Assembly: GCA_028150825.1 (NCBI GenBank)
Contig: JAOGIM010000005.1
Location: 1-64,000 of the forward strand
Origin: Paracoccaceae bacterium
GTDB lineage: Bacteria; Pseudomonadota; Alphaproteobacteria; Rhodobacterales; Rhodobacteraceae
Reading direction: 5' to 3'
Length of the DNA: 64,000 bases
Below the pieces are notes generated by a model, which did not search any database, was not told where the DNA came from, and worked only from the letters and a program-made list of their open reading frames with translations. The stretch's first letter is position 1, and every line of letters starts with the position of its first letter. Positions 8,777 to 18,462 of the stretch are shown here, piece after piece. Position numbers and translations under genes: made by a program.

Positions 8777-9967
8777 CTATCTGAGATCTGCAGTTATTTT
8801 CCATAGCCACAAAATTAAAAAAATATTTATAGCAGAAAAAGCCGCAACGCATTTAAGGGAGGTTTGTGGTCCAATCCAGATGATCAGTAAAATCCCAAGA
8901 ATTGGTGCGCAAGATTGCGCCATTAGCCAAGGCCGGGCAAGGGCACCTATAACTGTGGGATATTGTCCCTCTCCATAGAGCGCCAATGGAAGCGACCCCC
9001 TCGCAATGGAAAACAATCCACTCCCAATGCCAAAAAGAATGATGGCTAGCGCTGCAAACCCATTATCAAGTGCAAGCAAAGCCAAACCTGCAGTAACCAT
9101 AGTCACTGATATAGAAAGAGTCCACATAGGGTGGTGGCGCTCTTTATTTGCTAGCTCAATCAGACGTGCCGCCACTTGAGAAGGTCCCATCAAAGCACCG
9201 ATTGCGATAGCCGCTGTGAGAGTGAAACCTTGAGCTTGAAGATAGGTAAATATCAGGGCTGTAATATTTACGACGATCAGTCCTTGAATTACTTGGATAG
9301 AGGCAAAGGTCAAAAGGCTTTTGGTTTTATCTTTGATGAAACCAGCCTGAGTAATGCCTGTCTGGTGGTTCTTTTGAATAGTATCATCGGATGGAGAAGG
9401 GATCAGAAATATGATGATGGGAAAGCAAATAAAAGCATGAATGGCAGCATATCCAAAAACAGTTCCTCGCCAGCCCCAAGCTTCTAGCATTAAGGCTGAA
9501 AGTGGCCAGCAAACCGTTGATGCAAAGCCACCGATAAGCGTTAGGAGAACAATTGCACGTCTAGCGTCTTTTCCATAAAGCCGCCCCAGGGTTGCGAATG
9601 CTGGATCGTAAAGTCCAGCAGCCATGCCGAACCCAAGCAAAGTCCATCCAAACCAGAATATCAAAATATTTTGCGCTGTTCCAAGGGTGCATAATCCGAT
9701 GCAAATCAAGAAACAACCAATTGACAAAATAGAACGGCCACTACCACTTTGTATCTTGCGTCCAATTAGGGGTGACGCGAGACTTGCTGTAAACAATCCG
9801 ATTGACAAGGCTCCGGTCACTGATCTGATACCCCACTCAGTATCTGACGCAATTGGATCGGCCAGAATAGCCAAGAGATAATAAGTGCTGCCCCAAGTAA
9901 AGATCATCACCAATCCAAGAGCCGAGACTATTAGAAATTGCGGTAATCGATATGTGGGCAATGTCAT
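8777..9967 (-). CDS. MFS transporter
   Basis: A 396-residue major facilitator superfamily carrier with 12 predicted helices in two halves. Charged loop residues after helix 2 (SPLIGRKIQSGSGR) correspond to the family A-motif region. Helices are rich in Gly, Ala, Leu and Ile, with a polar central loop (about residues 195-215). The substrate cannot be assigned. A rhodanese gene lies 113 bases upstream on the same strand, so the two might be co-transcribed. Confidence 0.8.
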   Translation of the reverse strand: MTLPTYRLPQFLIVSALGLVMIFTWGSTYYLLAILADPIASDTEWGIRSVTGALSIGLFTASLASPLIGRKIQSGSGRSILSIGCFLICIGLCTLGTAQNILIFWFGWTLLGFGMAAGLYDPAFATLGRLYGKDARRAIVLLTLIGGFASTVCWPLSALMLEAWGWRGTVFGYAAIHAFICFPIIIFLIPSPSDDTIQKNHQTGITQAGFIKDKTKSLLTFASIQVIQGLIVVNITALIFTYLQAQGFTLTAAIAIGALMGPSQVAARLIELANKERHHPMWTLSISVTMVTAGLALLALDNGFAALAIILFGIGSGLFSIARGSLPLALYGEGQYPTVIGALARPWLMAQSCAPILGILLIIWIGPQTSLKCVAAFSAINIFLILWLWKITADLR

Positions 9968-10080
9968 CTACTGTTCCTTTAGGCCCATTGCTTGCCCCCA
10001 CATCGCTCTGGGATGGAATGTGTAATAAGACTAGGGGGTGCTCTTGCTTGCGCCTTCAAGGCCTGTCTTTAGTGTCTGCA

Positions 10081-10452
10081 CTATTGCACATTGCCTCCTG
10101 CAGCTTGCCATTGTTTAAAGCCACCAATGTTAAACACGTTTGAATAGCCCATTTCCTGCAGAGTTTTGCCTGCGAGAGCAGCTCGACCGCCTGCTGCGCA
10201 TAACACACAAATACGTCCTGCTTTTTTGAGTTCTTCTTTAAAGTATGGGGTTTTTTCGTCAGCCGCAAATTCAAGGATGCCACGGTTAACGCACAGAGCA
10301 CCTTTGATTGTGCCTGATTCCGCAATTTCACTACTGTCTCGGACATCCAGAAAAAGCGTTGAACCGTCTCCATGATGTTTAACAGCATCTTCTGCTGACA
10401 TACGTTGAACGACTGAATTCGCATCTACTACATAATCTTTTGATGTTTTCAT
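10081..10452 (-). CDS. rhodanese-like domain protein
   Basis: A single-domain rhodanese of 123 residues, probably cytoplasmic. The substrate-binding segment FLDVRDSSEIAESG is followed by the active-site loop CAAGGRA with the persulfide-carrying Cys85, and the family ending GFKQWQAAGG is present. Such proteins move sulfane sulfur or detoxify reactive sulfur species, but the acceptor is unknown here. An upstream AGGT-type ribosome site is weak. It is followed after 113 bases by an MFS gene on the same strand. Confidence 0.85.
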   Translation of the reverse strand: MKTSKDYVVDANSVVQRMSAEDAVKHHGDGSTLFLDVRDSSEIAESGTIKGALCVNRGILEFAADEKTPYFKEELKKAGRICVLCAAGGRAALAGKTLQEMGYSNVFNIGGFKQWQAAGGNVQ

Positions 10453-10703
10453 TTTAACCTCAGAGTTTCGCCTTAACCTATAAAAAATACTATCTTTTTC
10501 TGATAACAGAGTAAATGCTAGATAAAATTAAGTCACTGACATACATAGACATCTTAGCTATTTTTCCATTAACGACGCTTTATATAAGAAGTTTTGACTC
10601 TTCGAGCCCTCCGCAGGTGCCGTGTGTCAGAAAAACGATCATCGGAACATACTTAACCATCAAATAGTGGGAAGCGTAACCCTGTAGAAAAGGTCAAATA
10701 TAA

Positions 10704-11867
10704 ATGAACATGACGACTGATCAAATGTATAAAAGTAGTCCAGTTTATATTGCATTTTTCATATATGCGTTTGCCTTGGGCAGTTTATTTCCAAGGATTG
10801 GCGATCTCCAAATCCAATTGGGCGTGCAGGAGGGAACTTTAGGGATCGCCTTGATAGGATTACCTTTAGGTGTTCAAATATCTTTATTATTGGCTGACAA
10901 AATTCTGAAGTATTTGAATATACGACATGTCATGTTGATTGGTATCCCTGTCGTTAGTTTGGCATTTTATTTCGCCGCTTTAACTGATGATTGGATGATC
11001 TTTTTTGGATTTTTAATTTTATCTGGTCTTTGTGTAGGGACACTGGAAGTGGCAGTAAATCTGGAGGCAGATAGGATCGAATATTTGGTTGGGCGTCGCA
11101 TTATGAATCGCGCTCACAGTTTTTGGAGTTTAGGCTTTTTCGCAACGGGCATTTTAGGCGCAGGACTGGCCCAGCTAGGTGTTGCGCCAGCACTGCATTT
11201 TCTGGTTTCGGCTCTCCTAAGCACTTTGGCGACCATCGTGTATTTTCGAAATTATTCGCCGGCTCCAGAAAGGCCTGGCTCAGATACATCAACTCCGCAT
11301 TTTGTTATGCCAACAAAAAGCATTATGTTTTTGGTGGTTTTAACACTTTCAGCGATGCTTGTAGAAGGCTCTGGCATAGACTGGTCCGTCATTTATATGC
11401 GCGACGTGCATCAAACGCTGCCTATTGTGAGCGGTTTAGCATTTGCAATTGGTGCCTTTTCGCAATTTTTAGCCCGATTTTTTGCTGATCAATATGTTGA
11501 TAAGTATGGTGCAGAACCGGTAGCCAAATATAGTATTTTTTTGATGTTAATCGGTGTTTTTTGCGTGACTTTTTCGACATCTCCGCTTGTCGCCTTGATT
11601 GGTTTTACTTTTATGGGGGCAGGAAATGCAGTTATATTTCCTCTTGCTATATCTGCGGCTGCCCAAAAAACTGATAGGCCAGCGGCGATCAATGTTGCGT
11701 CTCTGGTGCAAATATCCTTTGTTGTCTTTTTACTTGCGCCACCGCTATTGGGGTTTGTTGCGGAGACGTTTGGTATCAGAGTTTCATTTGGTCTGAGCAT
11801 ACCGTTCATCTTTATCAGCTGGCTTACTCTGGGCGCTTTGAGGCAAACGGAAGAGACTAAAAGATAA
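10704..11867 (+). CDS. MFS transporter, YbjJ-like
   Basis: A 387-residue 12-helix major facilitator carrier. The N-terminal pattern of a short leader followed by YIAFFIYAFALGSLFPRIGDLQ, together with the long Gly/Ala-rich helices, resembles the YbjJ/fucose-permease-like branch; residue E217 in LVEGSGIDWS is a conserved acidic site in that branch. The substrate is unknown. A methionine three residues in is an alternative start. The divergent rhodanese gene starts 250 bases upstream. Confidence 0.8.
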   Translation: MNMTTDQMYKSSPVYIAFFIYAFALGSLFPRIGDLQIQLGVQEGTLGIALIGLPLGVQISLLLADKILKYLNIRHVMLIGIPVVSLAFYFAALTDDWMIFFGFLILSGLCVGTLEVAVNLEADRIEYLVGRRIMNRAHSFWSLGFFATGILGAGLAQLGVAPALHFLVSALLSTLATIVYFRNYSPAPERPGSDTSTPHFVMPTKSIMFLVVLTLSAMLVEGSGIDWSVIYMRDVHQTLPIVSGLAFAIGAFSQFLARFFADQYVDKYGAEPVAKYSIFLMLIGVFCVTFSTSPLVALIGFTFMGAGNAVIFPLAISAAAQKTDRPAAINVASLVQISFVVFLLAPPLLGFVAETFGIRVSFGLSIPFIFISWLTLGALRQTEETKR

Positions 11868-12050
11868 AATCGTTGACAGCTTAAGCTTTAAGTCAAATTA
11901 TGTGTCTGGTTGCATCTTGCTATGTTCAATTGAGTAAAATCCACACGATTACAGATCAGCTGCAGGCAAGGGAAATTAGACGGGTAAATCCAATTTAACG
12001 TGCGATGCACGATCTAGAGCATTCATAATGTCAAAACTGAGGCTTATGTC

Positions 12051-12986
12051 ATGAATACATTTTTAAAAACTAACCGTGAAACAGCCCATTGGGGCTATTT
12101 TGATGCAGCGCGTGAGCCTGTTTTGACGGTTGAAAGTGGATCTGAAGTGACCATCCAAACTGTTTCAGGGGGGCCGGATATGCTCCCAGGAAAAGGATTT
12201 TATGTTCCGGAAGAACTTTTAGATCTGCATGCTGCTGGCGCTCCCACGATGCCTGGTCATATCCTAACTGGTCCTATTGCCGTCAATGGTGCGGTTCCCG
12301 GCGATGTGCTTCAAGTCGATATTTTGGAAGTGAAACTGAGACAGGATTGGGGTTACAATATGATCCGTCCGCTGGTTGGCACTTTGCCGCACGATTTTCC
12401 CGAACGACACAAAACCATTATTCCTTTGGATATCGATCGCGCAGTGGCCACGATGCCCTGGGGGCTAGAGCTGCCACTTACACCATTTTTTGGGGTGATG
12501 GGGGTTGCGCCGCCGGCTGAATGGGGGCGAATTTCGACGATAGAGCCACGCGCGCATGGCGGTAATATTGACAACAAAGAGTTGGTTGCTGGTACAACAC
12601 TTTATTTGCCTATCTTTGCTGATGGAGCGTTGTTTTCGTGCGGGGACGGACATGGAGCTCAAGGTGATGGTGAAGTCTGTGTGACAGCCATTGAAACGGC
12701 TCTTGAGGGGCGGTTTCGTTTCTCAGTGCGGCGTGACCTACAGTTCAGTTATCCTCAAGCTGAAACGCGTGAGCATATTATTACGATGGGTATGGATACA
12801 GATCTGGACCGCTGCGTTGAGATCGCATTGCGCCATATGATCGACTTCGTTTCAGATCGTTTGGCGATTACCAAGGCAGAGGCCTATATGCTGTGCAGTC
12901 TGTCAGGGAATCTTCGTATTACTCAGACGGTCAATCGCGAAAAGGGTGTCCACATGATGATGAAAAAAACCTTTCTGGGTCTATAA
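12051..12986 (+). CDS. acetamidase/formamidase family hydrolase
   Basis: A 311-residue member of the FmdA/AmdA family, zinc- or metal-dependent enzymes that release ammonia from short amides. Family landmarks are PGHILTGPIAVNGAVPGD, the hydrophilic core PFFGVMGVAPP, the segment EPRAHGGNIDNKEL and the metal-site region FSCGDGHGAQGDGE. The protein is shorter than formamidases of about 400 residues but typical for the acetamidase branch. It supplies nitrogen from amides in the cytoplasm. A dead class V aminotransferase gene follows 134 bases downstream, so a former two-gene unit is possible. Confidence 0.85.
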   Translation: MNTFLKTNRETAHWGYFDAAREPVLTVESGSEVTIQTVSGGPDMLPGKGFYVPEELLDLHAAGAPTMPGHILTGPIAVNGAVPGDVLQVDILEVKLRQDWGYNMIRPLVGTLPHDFPERHKTIIPLDIDRAVATMPWGLELPLTPFFGVMGVAPPAEWGRISTIEPRAHGGNIDNKELVAGTTLYLPIFADGALFSCGDGHGAQGDGEVCVTAIETALEGRFRFSVRRDLQFSYPQAETREHIITMGMDTDLDRCVEIALRHMIDFVSDRLAITKAEAYMLCSLSGNLRITQTVNREKGVHMMMKKTFLGL

Positions 12987-13120
12987 AATTGCCATATTTT
13001 CAAAATTTTTAAGAGAGCTCATGTCAGGATGAGCATTGGCTATTATTTAAAAGCGCCACTATTCACTTGGGAAAAGAGCGTTATTCGATTTAAGTCAAAG
13101 CCAATTAGACAAAGTCAAAT

Positions 13121-14255
13121 ATGATACAATCAATTTCTAGCCGTCTGGACTACCCTTGCTTGAAAACGCAAAGTTATCTCAATTAAGCCTCTTTGGGTTT
13201 GGTGGGTGAACCGGCTGTATCTGCCATGCATCGCTTTCTTGATGAAACAGCCAGTCATGGAAATTTGAAAATGTCGGATTCTAAGTAAGCTGTATTTTTG
13301 CAGCCTCTCCGGTCCCGCTTTGCGCGGCTCATTGATGCCCATGAAAACAATGTCGCGGTTGTAGCAAGCGCAAGTGAGATTTTGAACCAGTTACCAGCAT
13401 TGGTATCTCCTACATGGGGAAGCAAGATTATTTTGGTTGCCACGGATTTCCCCTCAATAACGCGTCCGTGTATAGCTTATTGTGAGTCGATCCCATGCAA
13501 ACTTTGTTTTGTTGAGGATGAACCTTATCAAAGCTTAACCGATCAGATAATTCAAAACCTGGACGCGCAAACCGCAGCAGTCTGTGTAAGCTTTGTTCAG
13601 TTTTCCTCTTGAAGACGGCTTGATATTTACCGATTGTGAACTGCAACTCAAGTGGTTGGGGCAAAATTGGTGGTTGATGTGACGCAGGCGGCCGGTGCTA
13701 TACCGGTCTGTGTTCAAGAGTGGGACGCAGATTTGGTGGTCTGCAGTGGATATAAGTGGCTTGGTGGGCATGGTGGTATTGCGTTTGCGAGTTTCTCAGA
13801 TGCACTATTAGAAAAACAACCACCATTTATTGGCTGCTTTGGGGGGAGGGAAGACCCCTTTGATATGGATGCAAAACAGCTTTTACTGTCCAAAACAGCA
13901 GCCAAATATACGCAGTCGACTCTGTCTTATATTTCAGTTGTTGGGCTGAATGCAGCTTTCGACGAATTGCTGAAATTTAGCGTGGAGTGGATAAATAAGC
14001 ATTCCAGTCAACTTGCAGAAGTTTTACTAGCGGGTCTTACCAATCTCGAATGGGAAGCCTTTATTGAGGCGGAGTCAGACGAATTTTCATCCCATATTAT
14101 GACACTAAAAAACTGTGCGCTATAATATACAGTCGGTTTGGCGAAAATTGATGGAAAATGGTGTTATTTGTGGAATTCGAAATGGGCGTGTCCGCGTCCC
14201 ACAGGCGCATTAAAACAATGAAGATGATATTCAGGCACTATTAATAGTACTATGA
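13121..14255 (+). pseudogene. class V aminotransferase (SufS/kynureninase-like fold), inactivated
   Basis: Starting at ATG 13121 one frame reads as a full PLP-dependent class V enzyme, including VVDVTQAAGAIPV and the Lys-bearing SGYKWLGGHGG, but four stops interrupt it: TAA 13184, TAA 13286, TGA 13610 and TGA 13637. A frameshift near 14110-14126 moves the C-terminal part (GVICGIRNGRVRV) to another frame, which carries one more stop, TAA 14211. Similarity is readable almost end to end, so the loss looks recent. The lost enzyme could have been a cysteine-desulfurase-like or selenocysteine-lyase-like protein. Its neighbours are an amidase-family gene and argE. Confidence 0.88.
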
Positions 14256-14373
14256 TATATCTCAGATGTGCGCCCTCTATGGCCACATTTTTCTGAAATC
14301 ATCGGTTTTTAGTGCGAAATCAATTTTGCTTAACAAGCTTATGAAAACCAAAGTCATGCGTTTGTAGTTTTAA

Positions 14374-15534
14374 TTATCTTGCTAGCCGGTCAGCAATTTT
14401 TTCAAGGAATGCCAATCCTTGGGCTAATTCTTGGACTGTGATATATTCATCCGGTTTGTGAGCACGGGTAATACTCCCCGGACCGAAGACAACGGTTGAA
14501 AACCCATTTGCGCTGAAATACCCACCGTCAGTTCCAAAAGACACTACACCTTGGCTGTTGATCCCAGTGATTTCGCTGACAAAAGCGGCTGCAGCGTTTG
14601 CATTTTGGTCGTCCATTCCTGGTGCTGGAACTTCAGTGATGATGCGGATATCGCAGTTGGGGCTGACCGCTTTCATCGCAGGAACAAGCTCTGCAGCATA
14701 GGCTTCTATTTCGGCGATTGTCTCAGCGCCATCTTCGTTTGGCATTTGCCGGTACTGCCAATCAAAATTGCACCAGCCCGCAGTTGCGTTACGCGCCGTA
14801 CCTCCTTCAATTATACCGACATTAAAGGTTGCATATGGCAAATCAAACGGTGAGTTTGGGATTGGATTGTTGGCTTTTTCAAGACCGATCTCATCAATTT
14901 TTGCAATGAGTTTGCTTGCGATTGAAATAGCACTCACGCCTTTTGTGGGATCACTTGAATGGGTTTCATGGCCTACAATCTCTGTACGCATTTCGTAACT
15001 GCCCTTATGCCCTGTGATGATTTGCATCTCGGTCGGTTCACCAATAATTACAATATGCGGTTTGAATGGCATGCGGGCGATGCTTTCGAGCAAAACTGGC
15101 ATTCCAAAGCCTCCGGTTTCTTCATCATATGAAAATGCTATATGTATCGGTTCTTTCATCTTCACAGTTTTGAAATAGGGCACTGAAGCGAGGACACAGG
15201 CCAAAAACCCCTTCATATCGACAGAACCACGCCCATAGAGACGGTTTTCCTTGCGGGTCAGTGTAAACGGGTCTGTATTCCAGTTTTGTCCAGTGACTGG
15301 CACGACATCTGTGTGTGCGTTCAACAAAACGCCACCATCTATTTCTGGTCCTATTGTGGCAAACACATTGGCCCGTTGACCGTCTTTGTCGATACTCAGC
15401 GACGCTGTAATATCATAATCTGACAAGTAGTCTTGGATATAGCTCACGATCTCATGCGTTGGTTGGCCTGAAATGCTTTCAAAACTGACAAGATCTTCGA
15501 GAATTGAAATTGTATTGTCTAAAGTATCGGGCAT
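14374..15534 (-). CDS. argE: acetylornithine deacetylase
   Basis: An M20A zinc hydrolase of 386 residues that deacetylates N-acetylornithine in arginine synthesis. Visible residues are LNAHTDVVPV (His/Asp), GRGSVDMKG (bridging Asp), FSYDEETGGFG (catalytic Glu pair) and the last His ligand in TRAHKPDEY. The segment SFGTDGGYF is typical of ArgE/DapE. ArgE rather than DapE is favoured by overall sequence and length. Related N-acyl amino acid deacylases cannot be excluded. It is monocistronic. Confidence 0.85.
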   Translation of the reverse strand: MPDTLDNTISILEDLVSFESISGQPTHEIVSYIQDYLSDYDITASLSIDKDGQRANVFATIGPEIDGGVLLNAHTDVVPVTGQNWNTDPFTLTRKENRLYGRGSVDMKGFLACVLASVPYFKTVKMKEPIHIAFSYDEETGGFGMPVLLESIARMPFKPHIVIIGEPTEMQIITGHKGSYEMRTEIVGHETHSSDPTKGVSAISIASKLIAKIDEIGLEKANNPIPNSPFDLPYATFNVGIIEGGTARNATAGWCNFDWQYRQMPNEDGAETIAEIEAYAAELVPAMKAVSPNCDIRIITEVPAPGMDDQNANAAAAFVSEITGINSQGVVSFGTDGGYFSANGFSTVVFGPGSITRAHKPDEYITVQELAQGLAFLEKIADRLAR

Positions 15535-15754
15535 TTCTGTTTCCTCAGATTTAAAAGCCTTTTGACCGATCTTCAGTATGAATGATCGTTCTTTTTATCT
15601 ATAAGATTGCCAAATTCTAGCATAAAGAACTGAGCAAAATATTGGTTACAAAGAATATGCTCACAAAGTCTCTTTTAAGGTCCATTCCTTAATGGGAGAT
15701 GGGCGGAGATCAGTTTTTGCTTTTCTTATGTGTTAAGAATTAAAAGCCGTTTCT

Positions 15755-18046
15755 TTATGTTTGCTTTGGTCTGCGCGGAACGGCGTTTGGTCCTTTGGTA
15801 ACTTTGGGTTTGCCGAAGGGCTTGCCAGCCCTGGCTTCTGCGTTGTTGTCTTTGCCTTGAGTAGACGCTTTACGTCGTTTTGCTGTTTTGCTGCTGCCTG
15901 GGGGCACAAAACGCTTTGATGTATCGTTGGCTGGCGCGCGATAACGGTTTGCGTCGCTTGGACTAATGTTAGACGACGTTTCTTTGGTCTTGCTAACGCC
16001 ATCTTTGACCTGTCCGCTAGAAGGTTTTTTGGACTTTGAAAAACCTGCCTCTTTGCCTTTTGACCACGGCGCTTTCTTGGCGTTCGTGCTCCCTGGAGGT
16101 TTGTCTTTGTAACCACCTGGCTTTGACGTTTTGCCAGATGCTGGTTTTGGTTTGCCCTTGCCCTCTGCTTTTTTCTTATATCCCTGTGACGATTTACTTT
16201 CGTCAGTTTTCGAACCTTTAATTTGTGTAACAACGCCGCCCGGCCGTGAACGTTCTGGGCGTGGATCGGGCAGACTGCGTTCTGTTTGGACGTAATTTGA
16301 TTTTCTATTCTCACTGAAATCAGGTTTGGCGTCGCGCGCCCTGTGACTGGGTTTTGATTTTTCACCCAAGTGCTTACGCGCACCACTGGGACCTCCCGAT
16401 GGTGCTCTGTTGCCGCCATAGTCCGACCGTGGTGGACGTTGGATTTTATCCAGATCAGGGGCTTTGTCTAACTTACGCAAGCGAATGTTGTCTTCCAGCT
16501 TACCTTCTGGTCCAACAGCATCTTGAAATTCTTTGGCAATGGCTTGGCGAATTTCGACATAGCTTTCTTTTGCTTGAACTCGGATTGCGCCGATGTCGTC
16601 TTTTGTGATGTTGCCCGCGTTACAGACCATTGGCAGAAGCCTGCGGGGTTCCGCACCTTGGTCACGCCCTTGAGATACAGTGAACCAGACAGATTTGCCA
16701 AATTCAACTCGAGGCTTTCGGGCATTTTCAGCGGGAGCAGCGTCCAGCTCTTCAGGGGCAGATTTACGGTCTGAGTAAAGTCTCATATAGGCAGCCGCAA
16801 TTTGCTCAGCCGTATACAATTCAGTCAATTTTTTGATGAATTCCAGTTCTTGATCTGCAACGGGTTCTGACCATGTTGCATCGCTTAGCAATCTGATTTG
16901 ATCGCGCTCGGTGACTTCTTCTGCAGAGGGAGCATCTGCCCATTCTGCAGTTAGCTTTGCCATTTTAAGCAACCGCTGAGCTTTGCTGCGGCTTTTGGGT
17001 GGAACGATCATCGTGCTGACCCCCTTTCGACCTGCGCGACCCGTACGGCCCGAACGGTGCAAAAGAATCTCGAAGTTTGATGGAAGTTCCGCATGCACCA
17101 CCAATTCAAGATTGGGCAGATCAATTCCGCGTGCTGCAACGTCGGTCGCTATACAAACTCTCGCACGACCATCGCGCATGGCCTGCAGCGCATGTGTACG
17201 CTCGGTTTGGGTTAATTCCCCGGATAAAGCGACAACAGAAAATCCTCGGTTCGAAAACCTTGTTGTCAGCCGATTGACCATAGCGCGGGTATTACAAAAA
17301 ACGATCGCATTGGGAGATTCGTAATACCGCAATACATTGATGATTGCATTTTCACTATCGCGAGGCGCGACACTCAGTGCACGATATTCGATATCGCTAT
17401 GCTGCGAGTTTTCGCTTGTGGTTGCTATTCGAACAGCATCTTTTTGATATTGTTTTGCTAAAGTTGCAATTGCGCGCGGCACAGTTGCGGAAAACAAAAG
17501 TGTGCGGCGGTCTTTGGGGGCTTCACCCAGAATAAACTCTAAATCTTCGCGAAATCCCAAATCCAGCATTTCATCGGCTTCGTCCAGAATGACGGCACGT
17601 AGAGCGCCCATGTCAATCGACCCGCGCTGAATATGATCGCGCAGTCGTCCTGGCGTTGCTACGACGATATGTGCGCCCCGTCCCAATGCACGCCGTTCAT
17701 CGCGGGAATCCATACCTCCTACGCAAGAGGCAAGCACGGCGCCTGCCTTTGCATAAAGCCAAGCCAATTCTCGTTTAACTTGGAGTGCAAGTTCGCGCGT
17801 TGGAGCGATAACTAACGCCAAAGGTGCGCTAGCAGCCTTGAATACGGTATCATCGCCTAAAAGGTTTGGTGCGATAGCCAGCCCAAAGCCAACCGTTTTG
17901 CCAGAACCGGTTTGGGCTGATACCAAAAGATCGGTCTGTTCAAGCTCTGTTTCTGAGACTGCAATCTGTACAGGAGTAAGTGTTTCATACCCCTGTTGTG
18001 CAAGGGCATCTAATATTGTTGTAATCACTATCGATATATCCGTCAT
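15755..18046 (-). CDS. DEAD-box ATP-dependent RNA helicase with long basic tail
   Basis: A 763-residue DeaD/DbpA-type RNA helicase. Motif I AQTGSGKT (44-51), Ia PTREL, II DEAD (155-158), III SAT (186-188) and the C-terminal ARGID and HRSGRTGRAG motifs are all present. A DbpA-like RNA-binding domain follows (roughly residues 450-530). The last 200 residues are low-complexity, rich in Lys, Ser, Pro and Gly, and likely disordered and RNA-binding. It would act in ribosome assembly or cold-time RNA remodelling. No clear Shine-Dalgarno precedes the ATG. A small reading frame overlaps its start from upstream. Confidence 0.92.
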   Translation of the reverse strand: MTDISIVITTILDALAQQGYETLTPVQIAVSETELEQTDLLVSAQTGSGKTVGFGLAIAPNLLGDDTVFKAASAPLALVIAPTRELALQVKRELAWLYAKAGAVLASCVGGMDSRDERRALGRGAHIVVATPGRLRDHIQRGSIDMGALRAVILDEADEMLDLGFREDLEFILGEAPKDRRTLLFSATVPRAIATLAKQYQKDAVRIATTSENSQHSDIEYRALSVAPRDSENAIINVLRYYESPNAIVFCNTRAMVNRLTTRFSNRGFSVVALSGELTQTERTHALQAMRDGRARVCIATDVAARGIDLPNLELVVHAELPSNFEILLHRSGRTGRAGRKGVSTMIVPPKSRSKAQRLLKMAKLTAEWADAPSAEEVTERDQIRLLSDATWSEPVADQELEFIKKLTELYTAEQIAAAYMRLYSDRKSAPEELDAAPAENARKPRVEFGKSVWFTVSQGRDQGAEPRRLLPMVCNAGNITKDDIGAIRVQAKESYVEIRQAIAKEFQDAVGPEGKLEDNIRLRKLDKAPDLDKIQRPPRSDYGGNRAPSGGPSGARKHLGEKSKPSHRARDAKPDFSENRKSNYVQTERSLPDPRPERSRPGGVVTQIKGSKTDESKSSQGYKKKAEGKGKPKPASGKTSKPGGYKDKPPGSTNAKKAPWSKGKEAGFSKSKKPSSGQVKDGVSKTKETSSNISPSDANRYRAPANDTSKRFVPPGSSKTAKRRKASTQGKDNNAEARAGKPFGKPKVTKGPNAVPRRPKQT

Positions 18047-18218
18047 TAGGGCTTTGGGTGATCGGGTTTCTGCGCCAATCCCGATTGGGCGCCCCGGGGT
18101 CGCCGATAAGATATCCCATTACAATCTGACGGCTGTTTGGATGAACTAAGACCAAATGCGCCCAATGTATAGGTCTTTCTTTTATCGATGCGTTTTCAAG
18201 CTTGTCATTTTCAGCCAT
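17985..18218 (-). CDS. small hypothetical protein overlapping the helicase start
   Basis: A 77-codon frame that ends 62 bases inside the helicase gene. The first 50 residues (HWAHLVLVHPNSRQIVMGYL, then WRRNPITQSPN) look like real protein sequence with a beta-rich pattern, while the part overlapping the helicase looks like chance translation. It could be a short gene with an altered 3' end or a spurious frame. I do not recognise a family, and the ribosome site is weak. Confidence 0.3.
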   Translation of the reverse strand: MAENDKLENASIKERPIHWAHLVLVHPNSRQIVMGYLIGDPGAPNRDWRRNPITQSPNDGYIDSDYNNIRCPCTTGV

Positions 18219-18462
18219 TCTCATGCTGTGGCTGAAATATTTCACCACTTAGGCTGTAATAGTAAATAGGCGAAGCTCTACAGGACTGACGCAAAAAGTC
18301 TAAATATAAATCTGATCCACTTTGATCAATAGATATTTTTGTTCTAAAATTTTAATAACATGATGTATGATCCAAGGTTTTCATTGATAGTCTTTTCTGT
18401 TTCAATGTAAAGCTGTGTTATCGAATTCACATTCTAATTTTGTTGCATGAAAGTAATGGGAC

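Noticed and set aside
10580-10650. tRNA-like TTCGAGCCC segment
   Set aside because: No acceptor stem or anticodon arm can be folded around it.
13610-13639. TGA codons read as selenocysteine in the aminotransferase gene
   Set aside because: TAA stops and a frameshift also break the gene, and no SECIS-like hairpin was seen after the TGAs.
15733-16419. 228-codon minus-strand frame rich in Lys, Arg and Gln
   Set aside because: It is the out-of-frame reading of the helicase's repetitive basic tail.
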